Source: an uncultured Oscillibacter sp. (GTDB taxonomy: Bacteria; Bacillota; Clostridia; Oscillospirales; Oscillospiraceae). Taken from it: 7,276 nt of DNA. The notes beneath the pieces were generated by a model, which had not been told where the DNA came from, made no database searches, and worked only from the letters and a program-made list of their open reading frames with translations. Positions 1 through 4,269 of this stretch are shown in pieces (position 1 is the first letter of the stretch; every line of letters starts with the position of its first letter). A program made the position numbers and the translations under genes. The DNA lies in contig CAJOQY010000108.1 in the NCBI GenBank assembly GCA_905236835.1, forward strand, positions 1 to 7,276. Reading direction: 5' to 3'.

Positions 1-234
1 CGTGTTCGCGGAATCAAAGGTAATCGACGTACCGTCATCATCTTTAAGAGTCAGCAAAGCAGTCGTGCCAGAGGCGTAAGCGGCGCGGAGGTTGGCGGCG
101 TCGGTGGATTCGCGGGACGCTTCCAGTTTCGTGGTGAAAATGGGGATCGAAATCGCCACCAAGACGGCGATAATCGCAACCACGATCAGCAGTTCGGCGA
201 GCGTAAAGCCCTGTTTGTTCAGTTTGTTCTTCAT
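1..234 (-). CDS. Type IV prepilin, N-terminal part (runs off left edge)
   Basis: The frame reads leftward from an ATG at 234-232 and stays open for 78 codons to the window edge, so the C-terminal part is missing. The start is MKNKLNKQG followed by FTLAELLIVV. This is a classic class III (type IV pilin) signal: a short basic leader, a glycine at the prepilin peptidase cleavage site, phenylalanine as mature residue 1 and glutamate at mature +5. A hydrophobic helix of about 22 residues follows (to around IPIF), then an amphipathic stretch (TTKLEASRESTDAANLRAAY) typical of clostridial major pilins. After cleavage and N-methylation such proteins sit in the membrane and are polymerised into the pilus fibre by PilB and PilC, which are encoded just upstream on the same strand. 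The start is supported by a GAAAGGAG ribosome binding site. It could instead be a pseudopilin or minor pilin, since the C-terminal domain is not visible. Confidence 0.93.
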   Translation of the reverse strand, partial: MKNKLNKQGFTLAELLIVVAIIAVLVAISIPIFTTKLEASRESTDAANLRAAYASGTTALLTLKDDDGTSITFDSANT

Positions 235-245
235 AGTAAATTAGG

Positions 246-253
246 CTCCTTTC
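246..253 (-). promoter_or_regulatory. Ribosome binding site of the prepilin gene
   Basis: On the minus strand this reads GAAAGGAG, with the AGGAG core 11 nt before the ATG at 234. It fixes the prepilin start. High expression would fit a structural pilin. Confidence 0.8.
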
Positions 254-257
254 GGTT

Positions 258-283
258 GGCGGCTTGTGTATTTGTATGCCGCC
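258..283 (-). repeat. Hairpin in the prepilin mRNA leader
   Basis: A perfect 6-bp GC-only inverted repeat (GGCGGC at 258-263, GCCGCC at 278-283) encloses a 14-nt AT-rich loop. In the minus-strand transcript it forms a stem a few bases before the ribosome binding site. No T-tract follows, so it does not look like a terminator. A 5' stabilising stem or a protein-binding site is possible, but the role is unknown. Confidence 0.4.
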
Positions 284-359
284 GGTCGGTCTTTGGTTTG
301 TATCTGTTTAATGTGTGGGTTAAATCTATATCAAGCGTCCGATTTCCGGCCCGAAGGGA

Positions 360-398
360 GCGTTTCAATCGAACGCGGGATTTGCGTCGATTCGCGTT
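360..398 (-). repeat. Overlapping inverted repeats downstream of pilC
   Basis: AACGCG at 372-377 can pair with CGCGTT at 393-398, or its AACGC core can pair with GCGTT at 360-364. The two hairpins share one arm and exclude each other. Neither is followed by a T-tract on the minus strand, so I do not call an intrinsic terminator here. The rest of the 188-bp pilC-pilin spacer holds only a weak promoter candidate on the minus strand: TTGATA at about 329-334, with no good -10 box. Confidence 0.3.
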
Positions 399-422
399 GA
401 TATTTAGATTTAGATTCCAATT

Positions 423-1637
423 TCACATGGCGTCATAAAGCGTGAACATAGCGAGATAAACGGATAAGACGATAAATCCCGCGATGACGCCCAGCGTCAA
501 TAAAAGGGCGGGTTCCATCATGCCAAGCGCTTTTTGTATCGCCGACTCCAGTTCCTCGTCGTAAAACCGCGCCACCGTGTGCAGGGTTTGCGCCACTTCC
601 CCGGATTCTTCCCCAACGGCGGTCATGTCGATTAAAATATTCGGCATGACGGCCTGTTCCCGCATGGATTCGCCAAGGGTTTTGCCCTCTTCCAAATCGC
701 CCGTTAATTTTCCGATTGACTGACTGATATAATAATTGTCCAGCACTTTGGATGTAATCTGAACGGATTTGTTCATGGTCAATCCGGAGTCAATCAGCGT
801 CGTCATGGAGTTGGCGAATTGGCTCGCGGCGGTCAGAAGGGCGATATTGCCCAGCACCGGAAGTTTTAACTGTAATTTGGCAAGGTTCATCCGGCCTTTT
901 TCCGTGTTGCCGTAAAGTTTGATAAATAACGGAATCGCTACGGCAATCAGGGCGAGAATCAGCAAATTGTTCCGGAAAAAGTTGCTCATCGCGATTAACA
1001 TTCGGGTCATCAGGGGCAGTTGCGCGTCAAATTCCTCGAACATTTCCATAAACGTCGGGACGACGGCGACCATCAGCACGACAACAACCGCAATCGCCAC
1101 CAGCAGAACGAATAACGGATACGCCATCGCGCTCCGGACTTTCGCCGCCATTTTCGCCTGTTTATCAAAATGCTCGTGCATACTCTCGAATGATTTCTCA
1201 ATATTGCCCGATTCCTCGCCGGAATGGATTGTTTCTATAAATGTGATCGGCAATAATTTTTGCCCGTGTTCCGCGAACGACGCCGATATGGATCGACCGT
1301 TTTCGACATCTTTTCCGACTTTGTCCAACAGGCGTTTCAGCGTTTTATCCGTTGTGCGTTCGGCGATGAGATTCACCGCCCGCGCCAGCGGCACGCCCGC
1401 CTCAAGAATAATCGCGAACTGACTGCACATGACCGTAAACGCTTTGGCGTTCAACCGGTTTCCGCCGACTTCCGCCGCCATAAAATTCGGCTTGGCGACG
1501 GCGACTTCCGCCAGTTTTAAGATCATGCCGTATTCTTCTTTAATGCGCCGAGTAGCGTCCACGGCGTTGTAGGCTTCCATAAGTCCGGAGACTTCCTCGC
1601 CGTGCCGGGACAAGGCCGTGTATCGAAACTGGGCCAT
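423..1637 (-). CDS. pilC: Type IV pilus inner-membrane platform protein PilC (GspF family)
   Basis: The 404-residue protein has the usual length and layout of PilC/GspF. After a short N-terminal region (residues 1-60) there are two T2SSF domains, at about 66-190 and 268-395. Each contains the family motif GEESG (residues 140-144 and 342-346) in a conserved helix context. Three hydrophobic segments, at about 174-194, 223-241 and 374-397, match the three transmembrane helices of the family. PilC is the polytopic base on which the PilB hexamer acts while pilin subunits are lifted into the fibre. It lies between pilB and the prepilin gene, all on the same strand. The start ATG at 1637 is preceded by a perfect TAAGGAGG, and the stop is TGA at 425-423. 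A 331-bp spacer separates it from pilB, so it may have its own promoter as well as read-through. A type II secretion GspF is the alternative, but the neighbouring prepilin and MshE-like ATPase favour a pilus. Confidence 0.95.
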   Translation of the reverse strand: MAQFRYTALSRHGEEVSGLMEAYNAVDATRRIKEEYGMILKLAEVAVAKPNFMAAEVGGNRLNAKAFTVMCSQFAIILEAGVPLARAVNLIAERTTDKTLKRLLDKVGKDVENGRSISASFAEHGQKLLPITFIETIHSGEESGNIEKSFESMHEHFDKQAKMAAKVRSAMAYPLFVLLVAIAVVVVLMVAVVPTFMEMFEEFDAQLPLMTRMLIAMSNFFRNNLLILALIAVAIPLFIKLYGNTEKGRMNLAKLQLKLPVLGNIALLTAASQFANSMTTLIDSGLTMNKSVQITSKVLDNYYISQSIGKLTGDLEEGKTLGESMREQAVMPNILIDMTAVGEESGEVAQTLHTVARFYDEELESAIQKALGMMEPALLLTLGVIAGFIVLSVYLAMFTLYDAM

Positions 1638-1647
1638 CCCGGAATCG

Positions 1648-1655
1648 CCTCCTTA
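1648..1655 (-). promoter_or_regulatory. Ribosome binding site of pilC
   Basis: The minus strand reads TAAGGAGG, full complementarity to the 16S anti-Shine-Dalgarno core, 10 nt before the ATG at 1637. It settles the pilC start. Confidence 0.88.
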
Positions 1656-1742
1656 GAGATAGATTTCAGATATATGGATGATTATATTTTTTCAAACGGC
1701 GAAATCTTGAATTTTCTGTAAATTCTAATCAAAATTTCTAAT

Positions 1743-1770
1743 TTTATATTCCATGCGCTTGTATTGTCTA
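1743..1770 (-). promoter_or_regulatory. Candidate sigma-A promoter for pilC
   Basis: On the minus strand TAGACA (1765-1770, 5 of 6 to the -35 consensus) is followed after 16 nt by TATAAA (1743-1748, 5 of 6 to the -10 consensus). The predicted transcript would begin about 100 nt before pilC. An overlapping weaker alternative is TTGACG (1782-1787)-18-TACAAG (1758-1763). In such AT-rich DNA chance matches are common, so this stays tentative. Confidence 0.38.
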
Positions 1771-1887
1771 TCGGCATTTCCCGTCAAAACTTAACAGTCT
1801 TTCGGAAATATTTTTTTCTTCCTGAGCGGTCTCCGTCATCGCGTTCTATAATCATATACGAAACAAAAAGCGCTTGGAGACAGTTTT

Positions 1888-1915
1888 TTTCAAAAAATAT
1901 ATAAATTTTTTGAAA
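1888..1915. repeat. Perfect 11-bp AT-rich inverted repeat
   Basis: TTTCAAAAAAT (1888-1898) and ATTTTTTGAAA (1905-1915) are exact reverse complements around a 6-nt centre. In RNA this is a weak A-U hairpin; in DNA it is an A-tract palindrome. It sits between pilB and pilC, 54 bp past the pilB stop. It could be a processing or stability element or a protein-binding site, but its function is unknown. Confidence 0.45.
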
Positions 1916-1937
1916 CCCGCGAAATATGGATACATGA

Positions 1938-1978
1938 GCGGTTACGGGTGATTTTCCCCGAAACCGCGTTATTTTTTC
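1938..1978 (+). terminator. Intrinsic terminator shape on the plus strand, overlapping the pilB 3' end
   Basis: An 11-bp stem with one A-A mismatch (arms 1938-1948 and 1957-1967) around an 8-nt loop is followed on the plus strand by GTTATTTTTTCTT. This is the form of a rho-independent terminator for rightward transcription. On the minus strand the hairpin starts one base after the pilB stop codon (TAA at 1971-1969) but has no T-tract after it. For pilB it would therefore be a 3' hairpin and not a good terminator. The rightward orientation is odd because no plus-strand gene is seen to its left. Confidence 0.5.
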
Positions 1979-3684
1979 TTGCTGATGACGCGCAAAACTT
2001 CCTCGGAAGTGGTTGTTCCGTCGCGCATTAATCGAAAGGCGTTGTCTCTGAGGGACACAAAGCCGCTTTCCGGACGCTTTAACGCCGTTTCAATCGCTTT
2101 TCGTCCGCGCTGTTCATAAATCAACGTACTGACTTCGTCATCAATCATCAGCATTTCAAACACGGCGATCCGTCCGCGATAACCCGTGTTATAGCATTTC
2201 GGACAGCCGATCCCACGGAAAAACGGGAATCTTTCATCCGGTTTTAATCCCAGAGACCATAATTCCATATCCGTGGGCGTGTAGCTTTCCCGGCAATAGG
2301 GACACACGCGCCGGACAAGCCGTTGTGAAATCACGCCGCGCAACGCGCTCGCGATCACATAAGGCTCCACGCCGATGTCACGCAGACGGTCAATCGTGCC
2401 GACGGCGTCATTGGTGTGAATCGTGGATAACACAATATGCCCGGTAATGGCGGCGCGCATGGCGATTTCCGCCGTTTCGCCGTCGCGGATTTCTCCGACG
2501 GCGATAATATCCGGATCCTGTCTTAATATAGATCGCAATCCTCCGGCGAATGTCATTCCGGTTTTCTCGTTGATCTGCACCTGATTGACGCCGTCAATGT
2601 TATATTCCACGGGGTCTTCCAGCGTGACCAGATTGACTTCGTCCGTGTTTAACTGGTTAATCATGGCGTACATCGTAGTCGTCTTGCCGCTTCCGGTGGG
2701 ACCGACCAGCAAAATCACGCCGCTTCGGATGCTTAATAATTCATCATATTTGTCCAAGTCCGCGCCGGTCAATCCGACGGCTTCTTTTGTGACCCGTCCG
2801 CCGGACTTGTCCAGCAGACGCATGACGATTTTTTCCCCGTATACCGTCGGCAGAGTTGACACGCGAACGTCAATGCTTTTGTCTTTGATCTGCACGTTAA
2901 ATCGCCCGTCCTGCGGGATACGATGTTCCGCAATATCCATGCTTGACATGACTTTGATACGGGAAATGACGGACGATTGGACATTTTTTGGGATCGTCAA
3001 AACACTGCGCATCACGCCGTCAATGCGCATTCTGACGCGCATATGATCTTCTCGCGGTTCCATATGAATATCGCTGGCGCGTTCCGTGACGGATCGTTCC
3101 ATCATGGAATTGACCAGACGGATTGTAGGCGCGTTTCCCGCCGACGCGTCGCCGATTTGATTGGACACGAACGCGCCCGTTGTGGAAGTCGTATACCCGG
3201 CGCCGTTTGCGGCGGCTTCCCGTTTCATATTTTCTATGGCTTTCGCCGCGCCCTCGTTGCTGTATAAAATCTGAATGGCGTGATCCACGCCCTCCTGCGT
3301 GGCGATTAAGGGGACAATCTTTTTCCGCACGGCTTTTTTGATCTCGCCGGTGGCGAAAAAATTCAAAGGGTCGCTCATGGCTAAATACAGGACATCTTTT
3401 TCCATCCGCACCGGCACGACGTGATGTTGTCGGGCCAGATTTTTCGGCAGAGCCTGCGCCATGTCCGTTGAGATAGATACTTTTGATAAATCAATAAATT
3501 CGATGCCAAGCTGCATTTGCAAGGCTTCGATCATCTGGGCTTCCGTGATAATTCCGTTCGCGATCAGCACTGTGCCAAGGCGGTCTTTGCTTTCTTTCTG
3601 TAATTCCATACCGCGACGCAAGTCATCCTCGGTAATCGCGCCGGCCGCGACGAGCAGTTCGCCCAGCCGCATAGGGGAGGCCAT
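1969..3684 (-). CDS. pilB: Type IV pilus extension ATPase PilB with an N-terminal c-di-GMP-binding MshEN domain
   Basis: The 571-residue protein is a full-length GspE/PilB secretion ATPase. Residues 6-29 and 35-58 are two 24-residue MshEN motifs (RLGELLVAAG...L22...Q29 and RLGTVLIANG...Q58) separated by exactly five residues. This matches the c-di-GMP-binding signature of MshE-type ATPases. The MshEN/GspE_N domain runs to about residue 142, followed by an Ala-rich linker. The motor domain (about 185-571) has an Asp box (TLEDPVEY, 354-361) and Walker A GPTGSGKT (328-335, catalytic-loop K334). Walker B DPDIIAVGEIRD lies at 390-401, with E398. The His box is GHIVLSTIHTND (415-426). A zinc tetracysteine is formed by C461, C464, C494 and C497, typical of assembly ATPases and absent from PilT. 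It powers pilin polymerisation on PilC. TAAGGA lies 9 nt before the ATG at 3684, favouring that start over Met5. All key residues are intact. Confidence 0.97.
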   Translation of the reverse strand: MASPMRLGELLVAAGAITEDDLRRGMELQKESKDRLGTVLIANGIITEAQMIEALQMQLGIEFIDLSKVSISTDMAQALPKNLARQHHVVPVRMEKDVLYLAMSDPLNFFATGEIKKAVRKKIVPLIATQEGVDHAIQILYSNEGAAKAIENMKREAAANGAGYTTSTTGAFVSNQIGDASAGNAPTIRLVNSMMERSVTERASDIHMEPREDHMRVRMRIDGVMRSVLTIPKNVQSSVISRIKVMSSMDIAEHRIPQDGRFNVQIKDKSIDVRVSTLPTVYGEKIVMRLLDKSGGRVTKEAVGLTGADLDKYDELLSIRSGVILLVGPTGSGKTTTMYAMINQLNTDEVNLVTLEDPVEYNIDGVNQVQINEKTGMTFAGGLRSILRQDPDIIAVGEIRDGETAEIAMRAAITGHIVLSTIHTNDAVGTIDRLRDIGVEPYVIASALRGVISQRLVRRVCPYCRESYTPTDMELWSLGLKPDERFPFFRGIGCPKCYNTGYRGRIAVFEMLMIDDEVSTLIYEQRGRKAIETALKRPESGFVSLRDNAFRLMRDGTTTSEEVLRVISKKK

Positions 3685-3693
3685 GAGTCATCA

Positions 3694-3699
3694 TCCTTA
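3694..3699 (-). promoter_or_regulatory. Ribosome binding site of pilB
   Basis: The minus strand reads TAAGGA, with 9 nt between AAGGA and the ATG at 3684. The alternative Met5 codon (3672-3670) has no comparable site in front of it. Starting at 3684 also keeps the first MshEN motif in full. Confidence 0.7.
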
Positions 3700-3769
3700 T
3701 TTAAGATACACTCAAAGATAAAATCAACACAAACAAATTAAAACATTAGGGAATAATGCTGATAGTATG

Positions 3770-3798
3770 ATAATAACACATATGTTGGCGTTTGTCAA
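3770..3798 (-). promoter_or_regulatory. Strong sigma-A promoter for pilB
   Basis: The minus strand has TTGACA (3793-3798, 6 of 6) and, after exactly 17 nt, TATTAT (3770-3775, 5 of 6). A TG dinucleotide one base before the -10 gives an extended -10. An A/T-rich run directly upstream of the -35 could act as an UP element. The predicted start near 3763 gives a leader of about 79 nt before pilB. This is the best promoter in the window. Confidence 0.78.
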
Positions 3799-3804
3799 AA
3801 AAAT

Positions 3805-3857
3805 ATTCGCCGAATTATATGTGATATTTTCCCGTTTTTTTATCCAAACCGGCGAAT
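3805..3857. repeat. Operator-like inverted repeats upstream of the pilB promoter
   Basis: ATTCGCCGAAT (3805-3815) is a perfect 11-bp palindrome lying 6 bp upstream of the pilB -35 box. Its left half, ATTCGCCG (3805-3812), is repeated inverted as CGGCGAAT at 3850-3857, 37 bp away. A further AT-only palindrome with 7-bp arms follows at 3855-3871. GC-rich palindromes in such AT-rich DNA suggest a binding site for a regulator of pilB, which is inference. Confidence 0.42.
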
Positions 3858-4009
3858 TTATATAATAAATTTACTAAAAATGAGATTTTTTGAATCACTT
3901 TCATGTAAAAAAATGTAAAAAATAATGGAAATTTTTGATTTTTTTTGTGCAAAACAGCTAATTTTCCGGTTGATTTTCATATGAACACACGAAATTTCGC
4001 GAAAAGCGT

Positions 4010-4028
4010 TTCCGGTCATTGACGGGAA
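4010..4028. promoter_or_regulatory. 19-bp imperfect palindrome overlapping a -35 box (candidate operator)
   Basis: TTCCGGTCATTGACGGGAA has 9-bp arms around a single central base, with one mismatched pair (TTCC-N-GTCA-T-TGAC-N-GGAA). Its right half contains the TTGACG -35 hexamer of the rightward promoter, so a dimeric protein bound here would block RNA polymerase. A second palindrome, TTTCGCGAAA (3995-4004), lies 5 bp further left. Confidence 0.5.
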
Positions 4029-4047
4029 GGGCGTTTTTGCGTAAAAT
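4019..4047 (+). promoter_or_regulatory. Sigma-A promoter for the EAL-domain gene
   Basis: TTGACG (4019-4024, 5 of 6) is followed after exactly 17 nt by TAAAAT (4042-4047, 5 of 6). Transcription would start near 4054 and give an unusually long leader of about 215 nt before the ATG at 4270. Confidence 0.6.
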
Positions 4048-4173
4048 ATATAAAATGTATAAGAATATATTATTCAAAAAACGCGGAAATATAGAAATAT
4101 AAAAATATATCAAAACGCAGGAAAAATCAATCAAGGCGAAAACAAATTCGTAAAAATAAATTTATAAAAGCGG

Positions 4174-4215
4174 AAAGACGCGGGCCGCGTATTTTATCAG
4201 GTCTTTTTGTTTTTA
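4174..4215 (+). terminator. Terminator-like hairpin in the leader of the EAL gene
   Basis: ACGCG (4178-4182) pairs with CGCGT (4186-4190) across a GGC loop, and AAAGAC (4174-4179) can close an outer stem with GTCTTT (4201-4206). A T-rich tract (CTTTTTGTTTTTATTT) follows. It lies between the predicted start near 4054 and the coding start at 4270, where it could act as an attenuator. The bulge between the stems makes it less than ideal. Confidence 0.42.
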
Positions 4216-4220
4216 TTTGA

Positions 4221-4250
4221 TTCATTTGCGCTGTATTTGTTTATTTGCGC
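4221..4250 (+). repeat. 11-bp direct repeat just before the EAL gene ribosome binding site
   Basis: TTCATTTGCGC (4221-4231) and TTTATTTGCGC (4240-4250) match at 10 of 11 positions and start 19 nt apart. The second copy ends 5 nt before the GGAGG. The pair could be a tandem binding site for a repressor or RNA-binding protein; no known motif was recognised. Confidence 0.45.
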
Positions 4251-4255
4251 CATAT

Positions 4256-4262
4256 GGAGGGG
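4256..4262 (+). promoter_or_regulatory. Ribosome binding site of the EAL-domain gene
   Basis: GGAGGGG with about 9 nt from the GGAGG core to the ATG at 4270. It fixes the start of the long open frame. Confidence 0.82.
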
Positions 4263-4269
4263 ATTTCAG

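Larger units (their letters stand above)
1638..1968. other. pilB-pilC intergenic region (331 bp, AT-rich)
   Basis: No protein-coding gene is supported. On the minus strand it holds the pilC ribosome binding site and a candidate pilC promoter. It also contains an AT-rich perfect inverted repeat (1888-1915) and a terminator-shaped hairpin oriented for plus-strand transcription (1938-1978). A looser inverted repeat, GTCTCC at 1829-1834 with GGAGAC at 1876-1881, spans 41 nt. The spacer is unusually long between two genes of one pilus machine. Confidence 0.7.
3685..4269. other. Divergent AT-rich control region between pilB and the EAL gene
   Basis: This 585-bp stretch separates two divergently transcribed genes and encodes no supported protein. 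It contains one good promoter in each direction and several palindromes: 3805-3815, 3855-3871, 3995-4004 and 4010-4028. It also has a perfect 10-bp tandem duplication (ATGTAAAAAA, 3903-3912 and 3913-3922), many A- and T-tracts that would be expected to bend DNA, and a terminator-like hairpin (4174-4215). I looked for the conserved core of class I c-di-GMP riboswitches, which would suit the neighbours, and did not find it on either strand. Confidence 0.75.

Noticed and set aside
256..438. A 60-codon plus-strand frame in the pilC-pilin spacer
   Set aside because: It is Arg/Phe-rich, has no ribosome binding site, overlaps the pilC end and shows no protein-like features.
919..1422. A 167-codon open frame on the plus strand opposite pilC
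   Set aside because: It lies wholly antisense to a clear PilC gene, has a biased composition (runs of Thr/Ile/Ser from reversed hydrophobic codons), no ribosome binding site and no recognisable domain.
1938..1978. An intrinsic terminator for pilB
   Set aside because: On the minus strand the hairpin is preceded by A-rich sequence and followed by mixed sequence, not by a T-tract. Only the plus-strand reading has terminator form.
2585..3046. A 153-codon plus-strand frame opposite pilB
   Set aside because: It is antisense to the catalytic core of PilB, where codon conservation explains the open frame. No start signal or motif was seen.
3685..4269. A c-di-GMP riboswitch in the divergent leader region
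   Set aside because: The gene context invites it, but the conserved class I core sequences and paired arms were not found on either strand. The ACGCAAAAACGCC stretch on the minus strand near 4030-4043 resembles only a fragment and coincides with the promoter spacer.
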